The notes under the pieces are model-generated. The model worked only from the letters and a program-made list of their open reading frames with translations, ran no database searches and had not been told where the DNA came from. Positions 44,001-55,912 of a stretch of 64,000 nucleotides of DNA are shown here, in pieces (positions within the stretch are counted from its first letter, which is position 1; every line of letters begins with the position of its first letter). This DNA comes from Syngnathus acus (taxonomy: Eukaryota; Chordata; Actinopteri; Syngnathiformes; Syngnathidae): contig NC_051090.1 of the NCBI RefSeq assembly GCF_901709675.1, forward strand, positions 10,983,342 to 11,047,341, given 5' to 3'. Position numbers and translations under genes: made by a program.

Positions 44001-47000
44001 CCCGCCTACTGCCCGTTGACCGCTGGGATAGGCTCCAGCACTCCCGCGACCCCCGTGGGGACTAAGCGGTTCAGAAAATGGATGGATGGATGGATTTTCT
44101 ATTGCATGTCTGCGTTCTTACAGTTGATGATAATCTGCCAATGCACGTTTGCCCACCTTTAAGGAAGATGGAAAGACCTAATAAATATAATCAATAATAA
44201 CCAAGCGTTGACCTCCTTACCTTGATTGAGGCCACGCAGGCCTCATTGTCTTTGAGGATTTTCTCCAGTGCATCCCTCTTTGCTTTGATTTCTGTATTCA
44301 GAGCCTTGATAACATGACAAATGCAAAGATGGCGGATTTGGAAACACAATGTCAGAACAAACATGGCATAGGTACAAAATCATATTGTTGGAAAAACCTT
44401 CTGATTGCTGATGTGGTCCTTCAGAGATTGAACATTCTGGATGTTGGTGGCTTGCAGGCTGTCTTGCTTTTTGCGAGTGTCATCAATCCAGTCGCTGAAG
44501 GAGGAGCTGGACTGCTTGTAGTGCTCCAGTTGAGGCAGGTAGTGCTGCAAGTCCTGCAGTCTGAAACCAATCCATTCATTTGAGGCAAACCCTTTGCAGT
44601 CTTTTCTTCCACAAGGTTCATTGATTCAGTTTCAACAAGTCCGTGGTGTACCTAGTATCAATCTGCGCCTTTATTCGTCTCCAGCGGTCTGACAGCAGGC
44701 CCACCTGCTCGGTGCATTTTGACAGCATCATGTCACACTTGTAGAAGGGCCCGCCCACCTGGCCATTGCACTGGTTTGCCTTGGCAAGTTCAGCTTCCAT
44801 GGAGGTCACAATGTCACTTTTGCCATCCAACCCATCCTGAACATTCTACACAGAATGCGCAAAATAGCAACGGCATGATAAAACCGGTCAAGGTGACTTT
44901 AGTCAATTTTGCCGTGGGTGGGCAATTACGGTCCTTTGATCATTTGAGGACCGCAATTGTCGACCACTGCCACATCGTCTCCTTTGCACTGCGGCAGCAC
45001 TGCATCAATCTCCCAGCAATATACGAACCTTAAGAATCTTCAAGTAGTCGTTCACGTCTTCCGGTAACAGAGAAGTGGTCTCCTTCTCGGTCAGTCTCGC
45101 CTCATGAACTTTAACTATATCTTCAGCATGTGCCATGCTTTCCAGCAGGTCCCTTAGAGCCTGCAGCCTGGTAACGGAAAAGATGGGATTTCATCACATT
45201 CCAGGAAATGACCAGGACATTACGAACTAAATACTGGTGCTGACTTCATGCAGACTTAAACCATGTGATATATTTTACATTTTAATGAAACCCGTATTGA
45301 ACTTTAAGGAATTTATTTCAAGGCTAACTGAGCAATTGAAAAACAAGAGTCTTACCAAAGAAGAAAAGTTGATAAGTTGCTCTCCAGACCGCTGAGCCGT
45401 TGGGTGATGACTTCAAGCTCACTAAGTAGGAATTGAGCTTTATCAGAATCATTCGTGCTCTCCAGCTCCTTCATAATATTCTCCCTCAGCCTGATGTACT
45501 CCTCTTTCATTGCTTGGACGTCAAGCTGCGCACTCTTTAATATTGAGAAATGGACCGTGAGGGTTAAGAGCTTTTATTTGACTCCCCGTTTGTTTTGTTT
45601 ACCTCCATCTGTGTGATTCTGAGGCCGCAGTCGTTGGTCGCATCATCTCCCAAGCAGATGTGAACATGCTGACTCAGCAAGTCCTCAGCTGCCTCCAGCT
45701 TCAGTCTGAGTGCTTGCAGCTCCGTTAAACTGTGAGACGAAGTGACCTTCTTTTTCACCGGCGCCGTCTTGACCACTTTCACGACCTCTTTCGTGATTTT
45801 CTTCACCGCTGTTCTCTGGCGCTCTTCCTCAAGCATTCTGGCATCTTCATCGGCAGCCGAAGTCATGATAATGAGCTGTTGCTGCCCTTGCTGGGCTTCT
45901 AGATAAAAATAATAAAAAAAACATCGAAGAGGAAATTGCCGATTTAAAATTAGTTTCTAAGTGGTTATTTGTGGCACAGTAGGTCATTGCATGATGTCAT
46001 ATTGTATAAAAGATTTTATTAAATTTTTGCACATTTCTTCTTTAAATGTCAAAAATGAGGTATGAGGTTGACTTTCAGGAGGCGTATGCGACTTACGGTA
46101 AGCGGGTAGCTGCACCACGAGAGTTCCGTAGTAGGCTTGAGCCCCATTGAACTGAATCTCCATGCCCCTCTTGTCATTCTCAGCAAACATCTGAGAGCCT
46201 TGGCAACTCATTTTGAACTCTTCATAATGCGTCTCCAGGCTCCTGATAAACTGGGAGTACTCCTCGGGACTCATCCGAGCCAGCTATAATGAATGATGTA
46301 CAGTAAGATGATGCATAATGCGTGGCTTAAGAGCTCGAGAGAAACAACTATCTGCTGGCCTTTTATTGGCCTACCATTGCTTTCGCTACATTTTACATTG
46401 TATTCATCCCTTACCATGGTTAGGGTGAGCGAGTTGATGCGATTGATATCCAGAAGGCAGTACTGCCAGGCGATGAGACTCTTCACGTTGATGTACAGCT
46501 GGTTCCAGAAAGACATTATGGACTCATAGAGCTGCTCGTTTCTGTTGAAAGGAAGGAAAGAACATACGTTGGCGATTGTTTTGAATGTTAGTGCAAATGG
46601 CAAACACGCAAAAAGAAGAAATAAAGTTTGAAGTGAGCGCCACCTACTTGTTAGCCAGGTTAATGCTGAGCGGATTGGGAGGTGGGAGGATCAAGCAGAC
46701 GGACGGTATGACCATATCCAGTCCCCCTGGCCCCGTGACCTCCCACTTGCTGCGCTGACTGTTGTCCTTCAAGATGGCCTCGTCACCCTTACAGATCACC
46801 TTCTGGAGGATCAACAAACACAACCCCCGGCTTGCGTAACAAATGATGGGTTTGACTTGTATTTGACATTAGTTACCCGGCTCAAAAACTAGAGCAAGAT
46901 CAATTCTTTCAAAACCTTTGCTGCCATTAATGTGGCCTATAGCCCGAAACAACCCAACATCTTTGCGAGAAGGGAAGCCAAACTCAACAAGTGAGGTCCA

Positions 47001-50000
47001 ACCTTCAAGTGTGAAAACACTGACCTGGTCTTGTTTGAAGTCGCACAAGGCTTTGGCAATGACAGGCCGATTGCTCTTCTCTTCTGGGTTTCTGGATTTC
47101 AGTCTGACGATGCTGTTGGCCTTGTTAACAAGATGCTGAACTTGCCTCTTTTGGTCCCTCAGCGTCTCTCGCTCCCTCTAAAGTAAAAAACAAAGAACAA
47201 TCAGATCGAATCCACTCCCGTACAGTGCGGTATTTGATAGGCTACTGAGAACGTGGCAAAGCTACGCTAGTGCCAACAAGACTGCAGCTGTGATACATCG
47301 TGTCAATTGGATTGTCTTTCATTGTACCTCCAATCCCTTGAGCAACTCCAACAGGTTTTCCAATGAGGTGTTCTTGTCACAGGTGAACTTTGTACGAATG
47401 GATTGTTGTTGCCCCTGCAAGGCGCTGTATGTCCCATTGGCCTCCTTAAAGAACTTGAAGCAGATGTACAGTCTTAGTTAAGTGAATGGAAGTTGCTAGT
47501 TGGATAGCCTACGCATGTTATGCTGTAAGCCTGATCCGGGCCACCTTCCGAAAGCGGTTTGATGGCTTTAGCGATGCTAACAGCACAACCTTTCCATCCT
47601 TTGCTATTCTGACATGAAGGTGATACATACCGCTAAGAGTTTGGAGAATTACCTGATTGTATGCCGCGTTCTCCTTCAAATGCACGTCGATGCATTTGGT
47701 AATTTGAAGGAGCCAACTCCACTGAGTCTGCAGCGTGTCCCGGTATGCCTTGAGAACAAAATTCTGTCAATGAGGCTACCGCTAGCACAGATTAACACAA
47801 TCAGAGCAAACCTCGATCTTGTCCGAGGCCGGGTGTTTGTTCTTCAGTAGGGCGTCTCCTCGGACCTTCAGTTTATTCAGATGCTTTTCTTTCTCCTCAA
47901 GGGCACTCATGAGTTTCTAGAACATACAGAGCATTTGTGGATGAGCTGACACAATCTTGTCGGAGGTGTCGCTACTCACGGAATAGCTTTCTTGCTTGCG
48001 GGGGATGTACTGGTCCAGGTTCTTTTCACCCCAGTCAAAGATCAACTCTTCTTCTTCCTTGTCATTGACCCACATGATCTCCTTGGACAGTTCCTGGATG
48101 ATCTGCTGGAGGTCTCCTAACTGCTGCATCCGAGCATGTGACATTTGCTATGGCCATAGAGGGAAGAATTTGTACATTCAATAACAACCTCACCACCGAA
48201 TTGAAACCACTTGGATTGTAGTCAAGACATTTGTTTGACCTGTAGACTGTCCCACTCCTGGTCCAAAGCATGAAGATTTCCTTTGTCCCCTTTTTTGACC
48301 TGGGGGATCAAATCAAACATTTTCACTATTTCAGGACAATAGAAAGCACACAATGAGAAAACTATGGTTTTGCTGGTCGGCTGTGACAACAGCAAGCTTT
48401 AGAATCGTAACGATGACCAACCAATTCACTCCTGGCTCGATCCACTTCTGTGCTGTTCTGGATAGAGTTGTGAAACCTCTGGTGGCTGATAAGATTCTTT
48501 TCTATACCAGCAGGATCTTCACCCCAGTATGTCGTTTCAATCAGACGCTGGAGAAAAAAAGCGCAGCGTAGTGTACACATCTCTGTGAGTCTTATTTTTG
48601 CAAAGGTAATCCAAGGCACAAGTCTTTGTGCAAGGAGATGAGTGTGCCCACCTTTTGCTGCGCGATCCAGGCCACGGCATCATGGAAGCTCTTCCCCGGC
48701 TCCTCCCAAGTTCCAGAGCTCCCTTTACCACTCCTTCTCCTTTGCAAAGAGCCGCTCATTGCCAAGTGGACCCCCTTCAGCTGATCGGTACAAATCTCCC
48801 AACTAGGTATCGGCAACAGATGGGTGCAAATGGAGAGGCGATACTTGCCAATATCACTGCAAAGCTTTTGGAAGGAAAAGGCTTACGTTCTGACAACGTT
48901 GTCGTTGGGCTGCCCCATCTGCCTCAGGTCCATTGCATACATCTTCAGCTGCTCAATTGTGTCTTTTGCCCTCAACATGTACTGCTCTGCATCAGCCATA
49001 TTCCCCCCCTGAATTGAAAAAAAAACACCCAAATGCTCAAATGCAGTGCCGTTGAATATGAATCATCATCACAAAAACAGAAGAACTTGCTGCAGAAGGA
49101 CCAGGAAGAAAATGAGGACAAATATTTTCCGTCTCTTACGCAGGGCCAGGATGCACTAGTTGTGATCTACATTTTCACCGCTAGGTGTCACTATATCCTG
49201 CAGACTAATTCTTGACATGCTTCTTGGGGGAGAGATTTTTGTTTCTCTGTGTCGCAGACAAGAATTAGCTTAGCAGTTGTCATGTGCTCTGAAGTTGACT
49301 GCAAAACAATCGATGCTTGGCAGGTGACATAGCTTTTTGTTACAAAACAAATTCGCATTACCAACAATTTCTATTGTTGTGACACCCCCCAAAAAAAGAA
49401 AAGAAAAAGGTGAGGAAGAAAAGCCACTGTGTTCACACCGCTTGGAGGGGATAATATCGAACAAAACAGACTCACAGATTGCAGGGCGAATTCGGCTCTC
49501 CTCAGGTCCTCCTGACACTGGGCTTGAAGCGACACGGCCCTCTGATGGATGTCGTTGAGGCCGCTGCACAGTCAAGCAAACATCTAGTGTGCAAAAGTGC
49601 ACTCCAACAAGTTGATGTCTACAGTCCTGACTCGTCTCATGAGACTTTGTTGTTTTGCAGAACGTCACAGTGACATATGTCTAGTACTGAGACTCACATG
49701 TCGAGTATTGTCCCTAAATTAGGAAACTATCATACAGGGAACAGCACTCGCTGCAGACGCTCGCAATAATAGCCATTGTCTGAGATGAATACTCTGCATT
49801 ATTGTTGCAAATGTTTTTTTTTTGCAAACGCAAAACCTTGGACAACAATTCTCCAATGCCGATACCAGCTGCACTATCTTGTAAATATAACATACTTAAA
49901 CATATTTTAAGTTTGTATTTTATCTCCTAACACTGAATTCCTTTTTTACCATCAAGCATTACCACTCATCTATTTGACAGTACAGTCTTGCCGTAGTCTT

Positions 50001-50369
50001 TCATTGCAGTAATTAATCGCGTGTAAACTACACATTGCTGCTGTTATGAGAAATGCTGACTCAACAAGATAGATGGAGTCGATGAAATTTTGCAACAACT
50101 GTGGGGAAAATCAAAAGTCGTTGAGAAGTGTACCTGATTCCACCTTCCGTGGTGCATGTCATTCTTCCGATGGTGTCGACCGCCATTGCCCCTCCTGCCG
50201 AAGTCTTGGGCAAGGTGTTGTGTCCATCCATGAAGTGGTCGTAGCCGTTGCCAGCGGCCCCTTGCACCAACTCCGTGCGGGTGTAGCGGAAGGAGCCCCC
50301 ACCGGGGTCTCCTTTGCGGCTCATGCTCATGTTCATGCTGAGTGGATTTTGAGAACCGTACTGACTCAT
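35007..50369 (-). CDS. dsp: Desmoplakin with expanded plakin-repeat tail
   Basis: Cytolinker that ties keratin filaments to desmosomes. Coding exons: 50369-50134, 49563-49476, 49008-48887, 48802-48652, 48547-48422, 48299-48240, 48147-47980, 47916-47812, 47748-47653, 47453-47328, 47177-47025, 46802-46648, 46541-46415, 46283-46097, 45898-45603, 45534-45356, 45167-45029, 44845-44652, 44560-44398, 44304-44221, 43598-43491, 43391-43293, 43184-41358, 40466-35007. They join in frame to 3482 residues (human 2871). The order is head, spectrin-repeat plakin domain with an SH3 (ALCDFKQDQ...WEVTGPGG, ~460-515), coiled-coil rod (~1055-1815), plakin repeat domains, and tail. The tail has four A-type domains starting at residues ~1818, 2067, 2310 and 2553, then B (~2796), a linker with CEWEEITIT, C (~3230) and a GSRSGSRR end. 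The CEWEEITIT linker and GSR tail identify desmoplakin rather than another plakin. The N-terminal 80 residues are weakly conserved; the start is the first ATG of that frame. Confidence 0.95.
37070..40004 (-). repeat. Four tandem A-type plakin repeat domains in the dsp last exon
   Basis: In-frame units at 40004-39258, 39257-38529, 38528-37800 and 37799-~37071: 249, 243, 243 and about 243 codons. Each starts DP(A/S)(T/K)xxFxGVRK and continues through GxIDPxTxQKLTVxEA, RLLQAQxxxGGILDPxLSV and YLDPxxxxxVSYxxLK. Copies differ at many sites, so the expansion is old, not an assembly stutter. The unit after them (B) lacks the FDGVRK opening. Confidence 0.93.
43729..44092 (+). mobile_element. tRNA-related SINE (V-SINE-like), copy B, with perfect target duplication
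   Basis: Plus-strand copy, antisense to dsp, in the intron between exons 44304-44221 and 43598-43491. Head GGCGGCTCGGTGGCGCACTG, B-box GGTTCGATTCC, conserved centre and GGATGGATGG tail. It is bracketed by an exact 12-base duplication GATTTTCTATTG at 43717-43728 and 44093-44104. Confidence 0.88.
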
Positions 50370-53300
50370 GGCTCACAAGATGTCGCACCAGAGAGGCCGG
50401 ACGAGTCGCTGTCTCTCCTTCCACCCGTTGCAGCAGACTGCACCCGTGCTCCAGGTGCCTCGACTGTTTTCTTTTTTTTTTTTGTGACCACACCTTCTCC
50501 AACCTGCTGAGCCAAAATGTTTCTTTCACTCTCGTTCTCTTTCTGCCCCTCCCAGGTCTGCCTGGCCTAAAGCTGTGTGTGTTCTTTTTTTTTTTTTTAA
50601 AGCTTGAGATAATGTGCTGTGATGTGTGTGTTCAATTTACTGAAATATGAAATTTATTTTCTCCATTGAAACGACAAGAAATGCCTTACATGCATTATAG
50701 CCCCTAACAGCATGATAACTTTCAATTGTATTTTAAATGGAAAAAAATTGCTCTGTATTGCAAAATAGGAATATAAAAGCGTATTAAAAGATTGTAAAGT
50801 GTCAAATTAAAAAGTTGCTTTTAGACTGCACTTTGTTGACACGGTCATGCGGGCACGATGGCAGCATGACGCAATTTTTTATTTGGCGTCAGTTGCTAAA
50901 CGATACAACAATGAAGCCTGGATTTTTATGCCCAGTCCAATTCTGGCGTGGGAGGGGCCCAAATCTGCTCAGGGGTGAGCGAGACTGAGTTTTGGTATTT
51001 TTGCAGCTGCAGCACGGTGGTTTCTACTTTTGGCCTTTAGCATCACATCAGTGTAACTTCTTATGTTAGCAATGTAACGCTTTCTTTAACCAGTCAGATT
51101 TGCCTAAGAAAAAAGTCTTCATTTTCATCCTGTTGGCCAGAGCAAACTTGTAGGTCAGATAGCAAAGCACGTCCGTAGCGATCCGCTCAACAATTCACTC
51201 AACAATCTCTTGGTAGACGTTTGTATTTAATTCAAGATGTTTATGTTTTGTCTGAACTACTGCCAATGCCACAGTTGTGTGCTGCTGGCTTTTTGCATTT
51301 TTTTTTTTTACATCTGTAATGTTTGAAGTCAAGTATGTGCCGATGGACTTATTTTCAACATTTTGACTATCGTACGCACGCTGCACAACACACTCTTGCC
51401 TGCAGACAGTGGGTGGAGTCTTCGGGAAAACAAGTTTGACAACCAGACATGAACTTGTCTTTGCTTTAGGACAGCATGCTGCAGCTTAATTAAGAAGTTT
51501 AAAAAAAAAATGCTTTGCTGCATAAAAAGTGCATTTAGCCACAATGCAGAGTGAAAGAAAGCAGTGAATATTTTTCTGTGCAACTTGACTCGTATCAGGA
51601 ATTGTTTTCAACTCCCTCAGCCTTGACAGCTCCAGTCACAATGCACATTGCAATTGCCGCCGTGCTTCGTTAGCTGTAATGTTCACTCTTGTTGTTCTTC
51701 ACTTGGCATTGAAGAAATAGTTGTCAAGATCAAGATGGGCTCTTTAGCTGAGGCAAAATTGCCCACTCATTTGCTCAGCCAATATCGGCAGCTCTTGAGG
51801 TATTTAGCAGGTGCGTGTGTTCAAAGAGTGGGATCGCCAAGTTTTGTCTGGTCATGCACTCAGGACTTGAAGTGCACTTGAAAGATGTTCTTTAGATTTA
51901 TGTCAAGCATATTTGAGAACAAATGACAGAGTGCATAATTGTTTTAATGACTCCCCTTGACTTCACAACTATTCCACGTCACTCCTTAGGGACTGGCTGG
52001 CCGGCATTGAGCATGCCATTTGTGTCTGCGCCTGCCTTTGTGAGCACTTTGTAAACCTACACAAAAAAATGCATTTTATTTTCTCTGCAAATCAAGTCCC
52101 CACATTACCATGAAGTTTTTTCCTGCGGCACATGACAGAAAAGATTTTGGCTCTTGCGTGAACTCACACGGACATGTGCCTTTTGCAGAGCAGCATTCCA
52201 CGGCAGGCGGGCCTTGGCCAAGATTTCGCCGTGCACTCTCTTTTTCACAGGTGACAGGCGGCGACGCTTGGAGTAGCAAACTTACACAAGTCACTACAAG
52301 CTCGCTTTAGTGGTTAACTTGCTGCCGGCAAAGTGTGGGTGTGTGCCTGCCTTCCTTTCGTTCCTGCATCCTGGAGACAAGATAAGGCTTGAGTGGACAC
52401 ATCAACGCGTCTACGATCTGATTATGTAACAGCAAGCCGCTTTCACGTATTTGATTTAATCAAGTGAGCTGCATTTGTTTGCATGGATACGTTTCACAGC
52501 CATGCGCCTCACCTGCACATCTGCCCAAATTGCTTCTTCATTTGGGCTCTTTTTTCATTTTAACATGCGGCGGTGCTCAACGAGAATGTTCCAGCACCTT
52601 GCCTGCCCAAGAGGGATTTTTGTGGTTGGTTGTTTTCTTTCTACAGTCTGACAGAAATCATCATGTCAAAATGCGAACGTTTTCATTCATTCCTCAGAAG
52701 TGATGTTGAATGCCTTGTTGGGGTGTGGCCGCATGCATGCAAGATTGTGTTCAGGAATGAAAAGAGCAGGAACGTTGACAATGACTGACTTCTATGGCAG
52801 CAAGTGCAAAACTTTGAGTAAAAGGTGGCCTGAGTGCCGTTGAAGCAAATTTCAGCTTATGGCGGGTGCATTGTCGCTGGCCGCGGGCCAGGTGAGCAGA
52901 AGATGAGCCGGTTTTGCTTGGGTGTGTCCCTGCGGTGGCTTTAGCTCAGCCCGCTGACACATCTGTAAAAATCCAGATGAATGTTCATCCATCCCGACAA
53001 GGGTTGCAAATTTCCTTAACCTGTCCTAACCTAACATAAATAAAGCTCAAGTTATGTTTCTAAGCGTGTAAGTTCCGTTTTGCCATTCATGGACCGCGTT
53101 TGTCGAGTGACTGCACTTTGTAGTCTGTGGGAGAACTCAGGGTCATTTTTTCTTTACTTCGCAACTCGGACCTTCCAGTTCAAAAGAGTGTTCTCGTGCA
53201 CTTTTCTTAGTTGGAAGTCGGACAAGTCAGACTCCCCACTTCCCTCGAATGCAGATTTAGTTCCCGGTCTTGAGTTTTTTTTCCTTGTGATGGTTTTGTA

Positions 53301-53468
53301 CTCTTTGTTTATTTTTTTCGTGTAGGCCCAAGCCTTGTTTGCCTTTGGCTTCTCTTTGGAATTTCTTTTTTGAGTTGCAGACCAGCCTCATTGATTTGAT
53401 AAACAATTGCAGCCGTAGCAGGCAGAATAATGGAAGTGAGTGTTGTGTACCTGTGCGTGTGTGTGTGT

Positions 53469-53506
<38 letters not shown>

Positions 53507-55912
53507 GTGTGTGCGTGTGTGTGTATTTATGTGTGCGTGCATGCGTGCGTGTGTGAGGGAGTAGGAGGTGGCCTTCGAGACAAAGCCCAAACTTATTCAT
53601 TGCTTTGGGCACTTTCATCAAAGTTGAAAGCAGTCTGTGTGTGGCTCGCTGGGGTGAAACTGAGAGCCTCTGTGCTCACCGTTGCCATGGAGACGATTTT
53701 GCCACCCATCATTGCAAAAAAAAAATGCAATAAATGGTCAATTTGAAAGTTGTAGGCTACAGTTTGTAAGGCGAATGTGCATTGGAAATGTGCCAAGTGT
53801 GTTGAGTACAGGTGAGCCGTCATTTTGCCAACAGCTAATCCTGTGGCAGTGCCACACCTGAGCGCCTGCTAAGCTGACATGGATATGCCTCCTGGGATGT
53901 GCAGAGGGGGAGGGCGAGCTCAAATGCAAAGAGAACGATACCTGAGCTCGGCCAGCTCTATGGTCCGATTGAAACTACAGATACTGCAGCAACTTCACGT
54001 ACACGGGCGGGAATAATCAATCGAGCCACGCAAAATAGGTTTGCATTTCATCCGAAACACTCGTTGTGGACTTCACATTGCCTCCCATGATATGATTGAC
54101 GCTAATTGTTCAATTCAATATTTGAAGAGCTTGGACATGTTTGTCATAATCATTCATCCTCATTCTAATTTGAAGGTGTGGCCACATTCTGTTTTAAGCA
54201 GCAAGAATGCCAGCTCAGCAATGTGCTATATGGGTGTGGTTGGCAGATGACACACCAGTTCATTTATGCCCAGCTGCCCAGCACAGTCCATCACATTTAA
54301 TTTTACAGTAAACTAGGAGGAGGACGTTGGATAAACATGAGAGATGAGAACTAAGCGAACAAACAAAGGTTGTCACATTTCAGTTAGCAAACATTGATCC
54401 TTTTGAGACGTGAATGTTGAATTGGCTTGACTTGTCTCACACTTTTCTGCTGCCACGATACTTGATGTGCTTTATTTCACCCTTTTCACTTAAGCAGATG
54501 ACGATTCAAGGGACATATGAGTACATATGAGAGGAGCCCAGAGATACTTCAGCAGGCCTACTTCAGCAGGGATCAAGTCCTCGGCAACAAGTTGTTTTTT
54601 TGTGTGTTTTTTTAAAGCGTTTACATTCTAATATTTGGCCTTTTTATTTGCAGATTGTTGGGTAAATGCAAAACTCCAGTTCAGGCTCCTTAATTGTGTC
54701 ACTGTCACTGTTGGAATCTCAAGGTCACACATTCTCGGGCATGAAGACCAGTTGCAGTCACCGACACGCCCATAATAGCGACGTCTCGCTCAATACATTC
54801 GAATCATTGTGCCGCGTAACATTGTAACGATCCAGAAGAAATGCTCTCCCATGGTGACAATGGACGTGTCTGAAACGATGCAAGGACGTGCGTGAATTAT
54901 GTGATGGTTTGTCGCCCCCGTGCGGCCGAATAGTCTTAGCGTGCCCTCTATTGTCTTTCCAAACCAGTAACTAATTGATTCAAAGGTTCATGAAATAAAA
55001 TAATAATAAAGAGCAACACGTGGCATTTGAAAGCATCAATTAAACATAAATGTGTTCGTCATAGATGACACGATGGCGACACGGCCATGAATGATTTTGA
55101 GCAAGCATTTCGGGGAAGGAGCGGCACAAAGGAGATCATTGTTGCTTGCCCGCAGATGCCTGTCTCTCCAAACTGTGCAGTCTCTCCAATCGCAACGCAT
55201 AGCGCGATCGGCGAAGGCTGGGCTTCGCCTTTCCCCCCATCCCCACGTCACGCCATCTCTGCGACCCTCTTTGCCTCCCATTGAAGAGACAGCGGCAGCA
55301 CAGACGTCTGAGTCTCTCAACGTAAGCTCTCAGAGCGACAAAGCGAGCCGGCGACGGGAGGGAGCCTGGATGCTATTTTGGGACCGTCCCCGAGAAGATG
55401 CGCGCCTCCAGAACTGGGCTCGCACTTTGGCTTCGAACGAGCCCTTTTGTGGCGCACATGGATGACCTCGCAGCAGATGTTTAGATGATATTCTCTCCTT
55501 ACCACTTCCAAAAAGGCCTGGCTAGCCCCGATCGGCTCCACATGGATGCATCCCACTACGGGAGGTGCGCGCATGCAGGAGCACAAAGCCCATGCTCGCC
55601 CGAGCAGCTCATTCCTCTAAGGGAAATTCCCCACAAGCTCCTGAAACAATTGGACTGCTTCGGGGCCCCCGCGGACGACATGATGACAACTGTAATGTGA
55701 TTTGCTCCAAACGCCGCAGACCCGTTTTTTGTCTGAGAGGGGGCGAGATTTTTTGGTTGCTACGATTAGGATTTATCTGCGCCGCGAGCCCCTTTGTGTC
55801 CGCGCGGAGGCTTAGCACATAGGGGCTTTGCTTGCTGCTTGGCTCTCTTGCTTGCTTTCTTGCTTGGCTTGGCCGGCTGTTGCGGCCAGCTGCTCCGCGG
55901 GACCGGGCAGCG
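50370..55912. other. Spacer between dsp and slc22a23 (divergent upstream regions)
   Basis: No coding exon recognised on either strand. The left end should hold the dsp promoter. A GC-rich block at about 55100-55912 leads into slc22a23 and is probably its 5' UTR and promoter. The middle has a GT microsatellite (53452-53555) and otherwise plain sequence. Confidence 0.6.
53452..53555. repeat. GT microsatellite with GC interruptions
   Basis: About 100 bases of GT with GCGT and TATTTAT interruptions. Confidence 0.95.

Noticed and set aside
50044-55500. Several 60-160 residue ORFs between dsp and slc22a23
   Set aside because: No similarity to any protein family, no splice partners and biased composition; treated as chance frames.
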